DNA of 64,000 nt from a virus. Shown in pieces: positions 44,479 to 52,500 of the stretch. Every line of letters starts with the position of its first letter. Within the stretch, counting starts at the first letter, position 1. Under the pieces are notes generated by a model, which saw only the letters and a program-made list of their open reading frames with translations, ran no database searches and was not told the DNA's origin. Location: positions 1 through 64,000 of the IMG/VR virus record IMGVR_UViG_3300028908_000009; one strand, written 5' to 3'. The translations under genes were made by a program, and so were the position numbers.

Positions 44479-44913
44479 ATGCAGGAAGCGGCGCGAATCG
44501 AGGCGGTGTTGCGATGGGCATCCTGGTACGACGTGAGAGTGGCGGACGAAACGGTCGCGCGCGGGCTGACCGACTGGCCCGGGTGTTGGCTGGAATATCG
44601 GGCAGGGTCGTCAAGCCTTGATATTCACGGGCTGACCGATGAATACGGATCCACGCGGGAAGGGTGGGATTCCCGGCGAGATGTGGCATGGGCCGTGTTG
44701 CCAGGTGTGAGCCCGCTTGACCTGCTGGACGGGATGCGCCTGTTCGGATGGGCCCAGGCGCTGGAATGGTTGGAAGCGTGCGCCGATCGTCTAAAGGGCA
44801 CGGCGGGGGAAACGGTTACCGGTCCGGTTTCCTTGTGGGCGGAGGCGATCGCTCACCTTGGCCGGGCGCTCCGGGGGTGGGGACCGGATAGCGATATGGA
44901 AATCGAGGGTTGA
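44479..44913 (+). CDS. hypothetical protein
   Basis: The protein is 144 residues, Trp-rich (nine or more Trp), acidic, with the central part reading DVAWAVLPGVSPLDLLDG. It has no Cys pair and no membrane segment. It belongs to the co-directional chain with gaps of a few bases and has no recognised relatives here. Confidence 0.5.
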   Translation: MQEAARIEAVLRWASWYDVRVADETVARGLTDWPGCWLEYRAGSSSLDIHGLTDEYGSTREGWDSRRDVAWAVLPGVSPLDLLDGMRLFGWAQALEWLEACADRLKGTAGETVTGPVSLWAEAIAHLGRALRGWGPDSDMEIEG

Positions 44914-44916
44914 GCG

Positions 44917-45192
44917 ATGCGGGACGTGGAAAGGATCGTCCGGGAGGATCTTCGGGACCTGTTGGACCTGTTGAGCCGGGCCGCTGCGATGGCGGAACGT
45001 CCGAGGGTGGACCCGGCGCTGTTTGCCCTGTTGACTGACGCCGCTTGGCTGTACGGGCGGCGGTACGTGATGGACGGCGAGGACAGCGGCCCGGACATGC
45101 CGGGCGTGCTGCCGGAGGACCCGCCGCGCGGGGAGCTGTGGCGGCAGGTTGTCGAGGCCGTCCGGCGGGAGGAACGGCGATGCAGGAAGTGA
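44917..45192 (+). CDS. small helical hypothetical protein
   Basis: The protein is 91 residues, starting MRDVERIVREDLRDLLDLLS and ending in a basic helix. Its end overlaps the next start by 13 bases. Its charged N-terminal helix resembles the start of the gene at 45726, but the similarity is too short to call a family. Function unknown. Confidence 0.5.
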   Translation: MRDVERIVREDLRDLLDLLSRAAAMAERPRVDPALFALLTDAAWLYGRRYVMDGEDSGPDMPGVLPEDPPRGELWRQVVEAVRREERRCRK

Positions 45193-45506
45193 AGTTTCGG
45201 GTGTGGTTCGATGCGGAGCGTCGGCGGGTGCGGGCCCGAATCTTGCCAGGTGGGCGGAGTTTCCCGCTCACCCGGACGGGGGAGCCGGAGGCCCTTTACA
45301 ACCTGCCCAAGGTGACGGGGATTCGGACGTGGTACAGGCCGAACCCGTGGACGTACGGGTGGGAAAACGGGCGCAAGGTGACGCTCTGGATAAGCGGCTA
45401 CGATCCGGCCCCATTGCTGGATGCCGTGCGGGAAGTGGCGGAAACCGGCGGGGCCGTCACGGTGAGCTGTCCGTGGCGGGAAGGTGGACCGGAAAGGAAA
45501 GGGTGA
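45180..45506 (+). CDS. hypothetical protein
   Basis: The protein is 108 residues. ATG at 45180 lies within the end of the preceding gene; the longer frame is a shadow. Beta-rich pattern (VKFRVWFDAERRRVRARI, KVTLWISGYDP). No motif recognised. Confidence 0.5.
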   Translation: MQEVKFRVWFDAERRRVRARILPGGRSFPLTRTGEPEALYNLPKVTGIRTWYRPNPWTYGWENGRKVTLWISGYDPAPLLDAVREVAETGGAVTVSCPWREGGPERKG

Positions 45507-45510
45507 AGCG

Positions 45511-45723
45511 ATGGACGGGAAAAAGGTGATTGTTATCAACGGGGCAATGATGCGGGCCACGGCACCGGACGCGCTGGAGCAGATCCGAGCCGAGCTGCTC
45601 CGGGCAGCGGAGGACTGGTTCAACGAGACGCTCCGCCCGAGCTTGGAAGGAATGGCCGGCGGACGCTACAGCTTTCGGCTCGACGCGGAGAGTTTTCTCC
45701 GCGAGGTCGTGCGGGGGGAGTGA
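45511..45723 (+). CDS. small hypothetical protein
   Basis: The protein is 70 residues with start MDGKKVIVINGAMMRATAPD. ATG at 45511 was preferred over one nine codons earlier because the purine-rich GGAAAGGGTGAAG directly precedes it. Mixed strand and helix. Function unknown. Confidence 0.45.
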   Translation: MDGKKVIVINGAMMRATAPDALEQIRAELLRAAEDWFNETLRPSLEGMAGGRYSFRLDAESFLREVVRGE

Positions 45724-45725
45724 CC

Positions 45726-46097
45726 ATGCGAGAAGCGGAAAGGCTGGCGCGTGAGGTGGCGGTGCTCGCCCGGGCGGTGCGGTACCCGGAAAAGTGGCTC
45801 CGGGCGCTCGCGGCAGGTGAACCGGAGCCGATCGCCCGGGCGGCCGCTTGGCTGGCGTCGCCCATGTACGGGCGACCGGATGCGGGCGATGTTCGGCGGG
45901 CCGCCGGGGCGGTGCTACGAATGATGCACCGACGGGTAGTTGTCCGGCCGTCCAGCGGGCGAGAGCTTCGGATCGTCTACAACTTCCGGGAGCTGCTGGA
46001 GCGGGGGCGTTGGCAAGACGCGGCGCTCGCGATGGAGGCCCTGTTCGCGGAAAGGGAAGCCCGGGATGGCGCAACGATCGTAGAGCCGGAAAGGTGA
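45726..46097 (+). CDS. helical hypothetical protein, related to the next gene
   Basis: The protein is 123 residues. ATG at 45726 lies three bases after the previous stop; a GTG two codons earlier is possible. The N-terminal half (MREAERLAREVAV, then WLRALAAGEPEPIARAAAW and VRRAAGAVLRMMHR) follows the same pattern as the first ~80 residues of the gene at 46121, so the two appear to be paralogues. It lacks that gene's zinc site. Confidence 0.5.
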   Translation: MREAERLAREVAVLARAVRYPEKWLRALAAGEPEPIARAAAWLASPMYGRPDAGDVRRAAGAVLRMMHRRVVVRPSSGRELRIVYNFRELLERGRWQDAALAMEALFAEREARDGATIVEPER

Positions 46098-46120
46098 GCG
46101 GTTCTGGACGGGAGGCTGGT

Positions 46121-46705
46121 ATGCGGGAAGCGGAAAGGCGAGAAGCGGAAAGGGAAGAACGGTTGCGGGTAGCGCGGGCGCTGGGTGTCCTGCTCCGGTC
46201 GGTGGCGGAGCCGGGGCAGTTTCTCCGGCGGCTGGCAAATGGGGACGATGCTGCCGCCCTGGAGCGGGTCCGGGTCTGGACGATGGCGGAAAACCCGGGG
46301 ATCGTGCAGGACGCTGCCCTCGTGCTGCGGGGATGGTGGAACCGGCCGGTCGAGGTCGGAGAGTGGGACTACGGCGAGGAGCGAGCGCGGATCGAGGTGC
46401 GGACGTTCGGGGGGCTCGTGGCGACGGCGGAGCTCTGGGCGCTGAGCCTTGCCCTCTCAGCCCTGACAGCGGGAGAGGTCGTAGGGATGGGCCGGGCCCA
46501 TGCCCGGCCGCTGCCCTCCGAGATGCCCGAGGCGTTCGGAGTGTGTGCCAGGTGCGGCCGGTTCGGGCGGAAGTTTGGGCATCCCCGGGAAGGGGTGGCC
46601 GCCAAGTGGGCGGCGAAGCTGCGACTGGGGCCGCTCCCCCTGCTCGCCCCCGTGGACGACGGGCGGGAGTGGCGGTGCGAGGACTGTTTCCCCGTGGAGG
46701 ATTGA
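46121..46705 (+). CDS. hypothetical protein with helical N terminus and zinc ribbon
   Basis: The protein is 194 residues; ATG at 46121 follows GGGAGGC. N-terminal helices are shared with the gene at 45726. The C-terminal part has CARCGRFG and CEDC about 50 residues apart with a W-A-KL segment between, like the zinc region of the 42435 gene. The combination looks like a fusion of two modules seen separately in the array. Function unknown. Confidence 0.55.
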   Translation: MREAERREAEREERLRVARALGVLLRSVAEPGQFLRRLANGDDAAALERVRVWTMAENPGIVQDAALVLRGWWNRPVEVGEWDYGEERARIEVRTFGGLVATAELWALSLALSALTAGEVVGMGRAHARPLPSEMPEAFGVCARCGRFGRKFGHPREGVAAKWAAKLRLGPLPLLAPVDDGREWRCEDCFPVED

Positions 46706-46708
46706 GCG

Positions 46709-46954
46709 ATGAGCGCGAAGGAAAGGCGGGAAAGGCTGGAAAAGAGGCTGGAAGCGATCGCCGGGCCGGGCGTGTGGCTGGTCGGGTACGGCCCGGGTGA
46801 CGGGCGGACGCGGTATGCCATCGTCACCGGTGAGCGGGATTACTTCGGCGGCCAGCGGCTGGCATGGACCGGCGGCGGTCTCCGGGCGGCCGAGGAGATG
46901 GTCGAGGCATTCCTCGCCGGGTACCGGCTGGGATGCGACCGGCGGGAGGGTTGA
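46709..46954 (+). CDS. small hypothetical protein
   Basis: The protein is 81 residues: a basic helical start (SAKERRERLEKRLEAIAG) followed by strands (VWLVGYGPGDGRTRYAIV) and a C-terminal helix. No family recognised. Three bases from both neighbours' ends. Confidence 0.5.
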   Translation: MSAKERRERLEKRLEAIAGPGVWLVGYGPGDGRTRYAIVTGERDYFGGQRLAWTGGGLRAAEEMVEAFLAGYRLGCDRREG

Positions 46955-46957
46955 GCC

Positions 46958-47359
46958 GTGAGGATTCGCGGGCTGCGGGATTCGGTGCTGTATCGCTCGG
47001 GATACGTGGAAGAAGCGGTCGAGCGGGTCGGCGGGCTGGCGGTTCGCTGGACGCGGGAAGGCGAGCGGTTCCGGCTGGTGCCGACGGGGCGGGACACCTG
47101 GCGGAAGAGGAAAGGGGGCCGTCTCGTCCCGGCCGCCGTCTGCTGGCACGCTCATGGGTGGTTCTTGCTGGAGCTGCTCCAGATGGTCGAGAAGGTCGGG
47201 TTGGAGGTGCGGGTGGATACGGCCCTCGGGCGGATCGAGAGCTTGGGCGACCTTGCCCGGCTGGTGAGGGAAGGCCAGCCGGAGGGGGAAACGTGCGAAT
47301 GTCCGCCCGAGGAGACGGAGAGGTTGCTCGCAGAGGTGGAAAAGGAGGTGACGGAATGA
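46958..47359 (+). CDS. hypothetical protein
   Basis: The protein is 133 residues with a GTG start. It reads as a basic N-terminal half with a WFLLELLQMVEKVGLEVRV helix in the middle and an acidic tail that contains CECPPEET. Its end holds AGGAGGTGACGGA, the ribosome site of the next gene. Function unknown. Confidence 0.5.
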   Translation: MRIRGLRDSVLYRSGYVEEAVERVGGLAVRWTREGERFRLVPTGRDTWRKRKGGRLVPAAVCWHAHGWFLLELLQMVEKVGLEVRVDTALGRIESLGDLARLVREGQPEGETCECPPEETERLLAEVEKEVTE

Positions 47360-47991
47360 ACGTTGTTCTTGCTTGCGATGCTCCATATTTGCCGGTGATC
47401 CCTACGGAGAATCGGACGGTTCGACCGGAGTTTGAGGAAATCCGGAACGTGTTGATGGAGTGGCCGGAAGCCTTCGGTGCGAAGCTGCGAGACGGCCTCT
47501 TCGTGTTCAAGGACCAGCACGCGGCGGGATTCCTCGGAAAGATTCATGCGGCAGAGAAGGACGAGCAGGCCAGGAACAGGCTGGCGGACTACGCGGCAGG
47601 GTACGTTTTCCGGCCGATGCCGGAGCCGCGAGGGCGGAAGAAGAAGGGAAAGGTTTGGGTCGCCCACGACGGCGAGGTCTTCGTGCGGTTCGTCGGGCGT
47701 GGGGAGCGAAGGACCATCCACTTCCCGCATTCGATGCTGAAGGAGTACCCGACGACGCTTCGACGGGCAGGCATCCGGCTCGTTCCGTACCTTGTGCCGG
47801 GGTTCGTGCCGGGAGACCGGTTCTTCTGCTTCGTCGCAAGGGTCTACCGATGGGACGGGGAGGACGAGGTGAAGGCGGAGACGCTTGTTCCCCCCTGGGC
47901 CTGTGATAGGGAAAACCCGGAGAGGCTCACGCCGTGGTTGCTCGGGTGGGCAGCAGCGCGGGATGCCCGCGAGAAGGAGGTGGAAAAGTGA
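47356..47991 (+). CDS. hypothetical protein
   Basis: The protein is 211 residues. ATG at 47356 overlaps the preceding stop and has a near-perfect ribosome site. It contains KVWVAHDGEVFVRFVGRGE and PGFVPGDRFFCFVARVYRW, a strand-rich region in the second half. It uses Lys and Phe more than its neighbours. No family recognised. Confidence 0.55.
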   Translation: MNVVLACDAPYLPVIPTENRTVRPEFEEIRNVLMEWPEAFGAKLRDGLFVFKDQHAAGFLGKIHAAEKDEQARNRLADYAAGYVFRPMPEPRGRKKKGKVWVAHDGEVFVRFVGRGERRTIHFPHSMLKEYPTTLRRAGIRLVPYLVPGFVPGDRFFCFVARVYRWDGEDEVKAETLVPPWACDRENPERLTPWLLGWAAARDAREKEVEK

Positions 47992-48443
47992 AGACGGAGA
48001 TGGTGAAGGCTGCCGGGGCGGTCGTGGACGCCTGCCGGAAGAGCGGGGACGTGGAGGAAGTGCTGCGCTCCATGCAAACGTTGCTGGGTGTGGTCCGGGA
48101 CCGCTGGCGGGTGCCCGTCCTGCTGCGACGGCGGCGAGAGGTCCGAACGCTGGACCACGTGCTCAGCGACGGGGTGCGCGAGGACGCCGTCCAGGCGCTG
48201 CTCGCGCTGCTGTACGGAACGGCGACGGACGACGTGCGAATCCTGGAACCGAGGGGGCCGGACAAGGGCATTGCCGTCTGCATGGCCTGCGGGCTGGTCG
48301 GGAAGTGCGACGAGCTGAAGGCCGGGGGATGGCCGGGTGGCGAGAACGTGAAGCTGCCGAAGCTGAAGCTGGTTTGCAAAGACTCGTGGTTCTGCGAGCG
48401 GTGCGCCTGCGAGCTGATGCAGGATCGGGAGGAATGGCGTTAG
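47988..48443 (+). CDS. hypothetical protein with Cys-rich C terminus
   Basis: The protein is 151 residues; GTG at 47988 overlaps the previous stop. A helical N-terminal two thirds precedes CMACGLVGKC and CERCACEL, which give five to six Cys, enough for a zinc ribbon. It belongs to the group of Cys-x-x-Cys proteins in this array. Function unknown. Confidence 0.55.
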   Translation: MKTEMVKAAGAVVDACRKSGDVEEVLRSMQTLLGVVRDRWRVPVLLRRRREVRTLDHVLSDGVREDAVQALLALLYGTATDDVRILEPRGPDKGIAVCMACGLVGKCDELKAGGWPGGENVKLPKLKLVCKDSWFCERCACELMQDREEWR

Positions 48444-48478
48444 TTTCAGCGTCTGCTGACGGCGAAGGAGGACGAAGA

Positions 48479-48736
48479 ATGAGCGTGAAAGGCAGCAGAG
48501 TAACGAGGGAGTGTGCTCTGTTCGGTCAGGCATTCACCCACGTCTTGCAGGGGCGCGAGTCGATAGGGGCTGCCGAGCTGGCCCTTGAGAGGATGCAAGA
48601 GGAGGAGTACGTGGTCAAGATCAGCGATCGGCTGATCGAGCTGGCAGAGGAGGCTCGCGTGGCGGTGGACAGGCTCGACAGGGCAATGAGAAAGATCTGG
48701 TGGGAGCTGTTGAAGGTGGAGGAGGGCGAGGAATGA
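48479..48736 (+). CDS. small helical hypothetical protein
   Basis: The protein is 85 residues; ATG at 48479 follows GAAGGAGGACG. Two charged helices (ELALERMQEEEYVVKISDRL, LIELAEEARVAVDRLDRAM). Function unknown. Confidence 0.55.
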   Translation: MSVKGSRVTRECALFGQAFTHVLQGRESIGAAELALERMQEEEYVVKISDRLIELAEEARVAVDRLDRAMRKIWWELLKVEEGEE

Positions 48737-49140
48737 AGGAGTGGGCATTGTGGGATGGCGAGGAGTGGACGAGCGTTCCGAAGCCCATGCTGGCGGGCGG
48801 GGGCTGGCGGTGGGAGTCGCTGGTGGTCTGGGCCGTGGGAGTGGCACTCCAGATCGGACCGAGAAAAGAGCCCGGATGGACGTGGATCTTTCGGAAGGAA
48901 GGGGATGCCGTCCCGGTGTACGGGTTTCTTTGGAAGTGGGCCAGGTTGCAGGTGCCCTCGATCATCGCCGAGGTGAGGGTCGGCGGGACCGTCTGGCCGG
49001 TGGCGAAGTACGCCGCGCAAGGCACTTACCTGGTCGAGGCCGCAGTGGTCTGGATGGATCGGGACGAGAACATGATTGCCGAGCGGCTCATGCGGTGGAA
49101 CGAGCTGCCGCTCGCGGGAGCGGGAGAGGCGGAAGAATGA
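48733..49140 (+). CDS. hypothetical protein, Trp-rich
   Basis: The protein is 135 residues with about eleven Trp. It is strand-rich (WWDG-type repeats at the start, VWAVGVALQIGP in the middle) and overlaps both neighbours by four bases. There is no signal peptide. Function unknown. Confidence 0.5.
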   Translation: MKEWALWDGEEWTSVPKPMLAGGGWRWESLVVWAVGVALQIGPRKEPGWTWIFRKEGDAVPVYGFLWKWARLQVPSIIAEVRVGGTVWPVAKYAAQGTYLVEAAVVWMDRDENMIAERLMRWNELPLAGAGEAEE

Positions 49141-49616
49141 GCGGTCGGGTAGTCGTGCAAGTGGTGAACATCATGCCCTACCCGGACACCCGAATCCGGG
49201 GCTCGGAGGACACCGCCGGCTGGATCGAGCTTCCCGCCCAGGCACTCGGTGAAGATGCCGTTCCGAGGTTCGAGGTCGAGGCCGTCAAGGTGGGTGAGGT
49301 GCTCGTTGCCGGGGAGCCGGGGCAGGCGTACCGGCTCGACGTGGAGGCGGAAAGGGTCGCCCGGAGATGGGGAGTGCCGAAACCGAAGCCGGGCGTTCTC
49401 TACCTTGTCGAGCAGGAAGTGGCGGAAGCCATGCCGGACAGGCCGGACCTGGTATTCCCCAGGGGACCCGTCTACTGGGGTCCGCCCTGGTATCCGCCGG
49501 ACGAGGATGGACCGCCCGTCCCCGTGCGGTCGGTCGAAGGGTATACCGCCCTCGGGACCGTGGTCTCCGAGGGGTGGCGGGAAAGGCTGTTGCGGCTGTG
49601 GGGAAGGAACGAATGA
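49137..49616 (+). CDS. conserved phage protein, divergent relative of the 41963 gene
   Basis: The protein is 159 residues. The sequence KPKPGVLYLVEQEVAEAMPDRPDLVFP corresponds to PEPGVLYIVSRATAEAAPQRPDLLYP in the gene at 41963, and VNIMPYPD takes the place of NLTPHDI at the N terminus. The end (YTALGTVVSEGWRERLLRLWG) also lines up. The two genes are paralogues of one phage family of unknown function. Confidence 0.6.
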   Translation: MSGRVVVQVVNIMPYPDTRIRGSEDTAGWIELPAQALGEDAVPRFEVEAVKVGEVLVAGEPGQAYRLDVEAERVARRWGVPKPKPGVLYLVEQEVAEAMPDRPDLVFPRGPVYWGPPWYPPDEDGPPVPVRSVEGYTALGTVVSEGWRERLLRLWGRNE

Positions 49617-49658
49617 ACACGTGCCGGCCGGAGGGTCGGCGGAAAGGGAGGTCGAGCG

Positions 49659-49997
49659 ATGAGCGTAAGGAAGAAGCGGGAACGGAAGGAGTGGACGGAG
49701 TTCGTCGAGAAGATCCGGGACGAGCTGGGGCTGCACATCCGGGCCGTGGACACGGTGACGTACAAGGACGGGCGGAAGGCGTACCTGTACCGCGTCACCG
49801 GGCCGGACGGGACCGTCCTGGCCGACGGGCTGCGAAGCGGTACGGTCCGGCCGTGGGTGGACGGGTACAGGACCGGTAAGGGGCGGCAGGAGCCCGGGGA
49901 GCGGGCGAAGCTGGATCGGCAGGCCATCATCCGCTTCCTCGCCCGCGAGGGCGCGTGGAAGCTGCTGGGAGAGCTGGAGGAAGGAGGGGAAGGATGA
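49659..49997 (+). CDS. small basic hypothetical protein
   Basis: The protein is 112 residues; ATG at 49659 follows GGGAGGTCGAGC. It starts with a basic helix (SVRKKRERKEWTEFVEKI) followed by a strand-rich middle (YKDGRKAYLYRVTGPDG) and an acidic end. Function unknown. Confidence 0.55.
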   Translation: MSVRKKRERKEWTEFVEKIRDELGLHIRAVDTVTYKDGRKAYLYRVTGPDGTVLADGLRSGTVRPWVDGYRTGKGRQEPGERAKLDRQAIIRFLAREGAWKLLGELEEGGEG

Positions 49998-50374
49998 GAG
50001 GCGGACCGGATTCCTGCGCCGGGTGCGGCGTCGAGCTGGACGTGGAGCCGTACCGGCTGGTCGTGCTGCGGGCGGTCGTCCAGGAGGACGGCTTCACCAG
50101 GTACGAGCGGCGGGTGGAGCCCGAGCGCTACTGCTCCCGGGAGTGCGCGCAGGCTGTGGCGGAAGAGCTGCGGACCCCCTGCGAGGTGCGGGCGCTCGTC
50201 CTGCCAGAGAAGGAGGCCGAGGGGACCGACAGGACCGCCGTCTGGGTCCCGCCCCGGAGGCCGCCCTTCGTGGCGGAAGAGTTCCCCGAGTTCTTCGACC
50301 CGGCCATGCTGAACGAACCGCCGCCCTGGTGGGAGCCGGAGGTCGAGGTTGAAGAGGAGGACAGCGATGGGTGA
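49994..50374 (+). CDS. zinc-finger-like hypothetical protein
   Basis: The protein is 126 residues; ATG at 49994 overlaps the previous stop. CAGCGVEL near the start and YCSREC around residue 49 form a plausible treble-clef or ribbon zinc site (C-x2-C ... C-x3-C). The C terminus is acidic and Pro-rich. Function unknown. Confidence 0.55.
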   Translation: MRGGPDSCAGCGVELDVEPYRLVVLRAVVQEDGFTRYERRVEPERYCSRECAQAVAEELRTPCEVRALVLPEKEAEGTDRTAVWVPPRRPPFVAEEFPEFFDPAMLNEPPPWWEPEVEVEEEDSDG

Positions 50375-51071
50375 GACGGGGCTGGTGAGCGGACCGGCGG
50401 AGGCCCTCCGCTGGATGGGAGCGGCGCTGTGGCTGGGCACGATCAGCGCCGAGATGGGGCTGCCGGGGAGCAACCCGGAGCTCATCTACGTGCTAGAGCA
50501 GACACACGCGCCGATGGCGGAGGCCGTCCCCGCCTTCGCGTGGGCCTGGATTCGGGCACAGGGGCCGGAAGGTGGAGAGCGGGAGATGCGGCGGTGGCTC
50601 ACCACGGAGATGCTGACCGGAGCCCGAGGGTTGAACATCGTCTACTCCGCGTCTGCGGGGAAGCGGAAGAAGATCGCCGAGGACGTGAGGAAGCTCATCC
50701 TGCCCCCCGCCATCGCTATGGGCGCGGTGTGCCTCCTGCTGGGGCTGGGCGAGGGTCGGCTGGAGCTGACGGGCGAGGAGGCGGGGCGGCCGCCCGGTGG
50801 CTACGCGAAGGGGCTGATGGAGTCGGCGTACTGGCGGATGCTGGCGGCCGCCGACGACGAGCGGCGGCGGACGTTCGAGGAGCTCCAGGCAACCGTCGAT
50901 GGGATCCTCAGGAACGCCGAGGAGAGCGAGGGCAAGCGGGAGTCGATCGCCCGCGCGCTGGTCGCTACGCACTACGTTCTCGCCATGCCCAAGGTGTCCG
51001 CCCTGGCTGTGGAGGGGCTGTGGACGATGCCTGTGGGCACACTTGTGGAAATGCGGAGGAGGGATCCGTGA
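50367..51071 (+). CDS. hypothetical protein
   Basis: The protein is 234 residues, helical; ATG at 50367 follows GAGGAGGACAGC. A mid-protein stretch IAMGAVCLLLGLGEG is hydrophobic but short. The first half contains LTTEMLTGARGLNIVYSAS. It directly precedes and overlaps the HTH gene by four bases. No family recognised. Confidence 0.55.
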   Translation: MGETGLVSGPAEALRWMGAALWLGTISAEMGLPGSNPELIYVLEQTHAPMAEAVPAFAWAWIRAQGPEGGEREMRRWLTTEMLTGARGLNIVYSASAGKRKKIAEDVRKLILPPAIAMGAVCLLLGLGEGRLELTGEEAGRPPGGYAKGLMESAYWRMLAAADDERRRTFEELQATVDGILRNAEESEGKRESIARALVATHYVLAMPKVSALAVEGLWTMPVGTLVEMRRRDP

Positions 51072-51427
51072 GCAAGTGGTTGGATGTAGAGGAGGTTGCG
51101 CGGATGTTCGGGGTGTCGGTCCGAACGGTCCGCCGATGGGCCCGAGAGGGCCGAGTGGACGCCGCGAAGGAACCGGCCGAGGGCCGACCGGGGCCGGCCC
51201 GGTGGAAAGTCCGGGTCCCCGAGGATGGCGTGCCGGATCGCCGGCGGGTCCTCGGGCCGCCCGACGAGCGGGCCGTCGAACGGGCCCGGGAGCTGGGCCT
51301 GGAGGCCGTCGAGGTGGAGGGCCTGGGCGTCCGGATCTTCCACGAGGACGAGCTGTTAGACACCGTGAAACGGTGGGCGGACGTGGGGCCCTGGCTGGCC
51401 GGCTGGGCGGCCCGGGGACGGCGATGA
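51068..51427 (+). CDS. MerR/excisionase-type helix-turn-helix protein
   Basis: The protein is 119 residues with a GTG start. The N terminus WLDVEEVARMFGVSVRTVRRWAREGRVDA is a clear MerR-like or excisionase-like helix-turn-helix. A basic linker and an acidic C-terminal half follow. It is likely a small DNA-binding regulator of the array or a recombination accessory factor. No integrase was found in the window. Confidence 0.75.
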   Translation: MSKWLDVEEVARMFGVSVRTVRRWAREGRVDAAKEPAEGRPGPARWKVRVPEDGVPDRRRVLGPPDERAVERARELGLEAVEVEGLGVRIFHEDELLDTVKRWADVGPWLAGWAARGRR

Positions 51428-51597
51428 TCGGGGCCCGGTTGGTGGGGCTTTTCCTGCTCGCCCTCGCAGGCGCAGCAGGACGCCTCCTGTGGCGTCTTGG
51501 GCGGCGGGAAGGCCCTGGGCTTCTGTATGTGCATCCGTGGGAACAGGGGCCCGCTCGTGGCGCGAGACGGGGCCGTCGAAAGGAGGTGGAGGAATGA
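51424..51597 (+). CDS. very small membrane protein
   Basis: The protein is 57 residues. ATG at 51424 overlaps the HTH gene's stop. One N-terminal hydrophobic segment (LVGLFLLALAGAAGRLLW) is followed by a basic tail. It could be a membrane-anchored small protein; nothing else can be said. Confidence 0.45.
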   Translation: MIGARLVGLFLLALAGAAGRLLWRLGRREGPGLLYVHPWEQGPARGARRGRRKEVEE

Positions 51598-51899
51598 CCG
51601 ACGTGAAGGTGAAGAGCCGGGTCCGCTGGTGGGGTGGAGAAGACTCCGCCGGCTGCTCGTGGAAGGTCTGGCTGGAGGACCCCGAGGGCCGGGAGCTGGG
51701 CCTGGTCGAGGAGGGCCGGAAGACGTTCCCGGTGCCCGACTGGGATACGCCCGAGGGAGTGAAGCGATGGGCCCAGCGGTGGGCCCTGCGGCGGGCTCAG
51801 GGGGCCCTCCTGAGGTTGGCCCAGTCCGCCATGCAGGAGGCCCACCGGGTGCTGTGGGAGTACGGCGACGTGAAGGAGGGCGAGGAATGTACCCCGTGA
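51594..51899 (+). CDS. hypothetical protein
   Basis: The protein is 101 residues. ATG at 51594 follows AGGAGGTGGAGG. A strand-rich start (VKSRVRWWGGEDSAGCSWKVW) precedes two helices. It overlaps the next gene by 13 bases. The first half pairs with the start of the next gene in style (short strands, then an Arg/Ala-rich helix), but there is no clear homology. Confidence 0.5.
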   Translation: MTDVKVKSRVRWWGGEDSAGCSWKVWLEDPEGRELGLVEEGRKTFPVPDWDTPEGVKRWAQRWALRRAQGALLRLAQSAMQEAHRVLWEYGDVKEGEECTP

Positions 51900-52189
51900 A
51901 GCGCCCGCAGGCGGCGGCGGACGTGGAGCCGAATGCGTTCGTCGCCCTCTGGCGGGAGGACGGCGAGTGGGTGGCCCGGGTGGAGTTCGGGCTGTGGGAC
52001 CTGGAGCGACAGGCGGAGCTGCCGCTGGGCGTGGCGGAGTTCCGGGCCGCCCGCCCGGGGGAGGCCGTGCGGGAAGCCCGCCGGCGGGCGGGCCAGGCGG
52101 TGCGCTGGATCCGGCGGTTGCTCCACGAGCTGGAGGCCCAGGTGCAGGACAAGCCCCCCAGAGAGCTCTCGGAGCCGCCCGACGCCTGA
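51887..52189 (+). CDS. hypothetical protein, last of the array
   Basis: The protein is 100 residues. It reads VALWREDGEWVARVEFGLWD then a long Arg/Ala-rich helix (EAVREARRRAGQAVRWIRRL). It ends 11 bases before a strong hairpin, so it is the last gene of this transcription unit. Confidence 0.5.
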   Translation: MYPVKRPQAAADVEPNAFVALWREDGEWVARVEFGLWDLERQAELPLGVAEFRAARPGEAVREARRRAGQAVRWIRRLLHELEAQVQDKPPRELSEPPDA

Positions 52190-52200
52190 CCGGCAAAAGT

Positions 52201-52233
52201 GAGGGCCGCCGGCTGGGGGATCCGGCGGCCCTC
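52201..52233 (+). terminator. hairpin terminating the small-gene array
   Basis: A perfect 12-bp stem (GAGGGCCGCCGG at 52201-52212 paired with CCGGCGGCCCTC at 52222-52233) and a ~9-base loop lie 11 bases after the last array gene. No U-run follows, so a factor may be needed. It probably stops rightward transcription. Confidence 0.55.
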
Positions 52234-52392
52234 GGACGGAGCTGGTTGGGGGTGGAAAGGGAAGGTGCCACCATCCTGCCACGGGGGCCCAGGCGGTTCA
52301 AGGGGCCGGCGGCGACGTTCTCCGGTGACCAGCCGTGGAGCCGAGCGGAGCGAGGCGAGACGGCGTTGGATGGCCGAAGGCCCTCCTCTCCC

Positions 52393-52429
52393 CTATCCCT
52401 CTCCCCCCCTAAAGGGGGGAGAGGGATAG
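52393..52429. repeat. long perfect hairpin (16-bp stem)
   Basis: CTATCCCTCTCCCCCC (52393-52408) and its exact complement (52414-52429) are separated by CTAAA. The pyrimidine arm continues one-sidedly upstream. It could be a bidirectional terminator, a REP-type palindrome or the trace of a small mobile repeat. No U-run on either side. Confidence 0.6.
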
Positions 52430-52500
52430 AGGGGGCGACTGAAAAATCTTCGGCCTTTGTTTTCAACGACTTGCGCGCTCAACGCACCCCGTGGTCGCAT

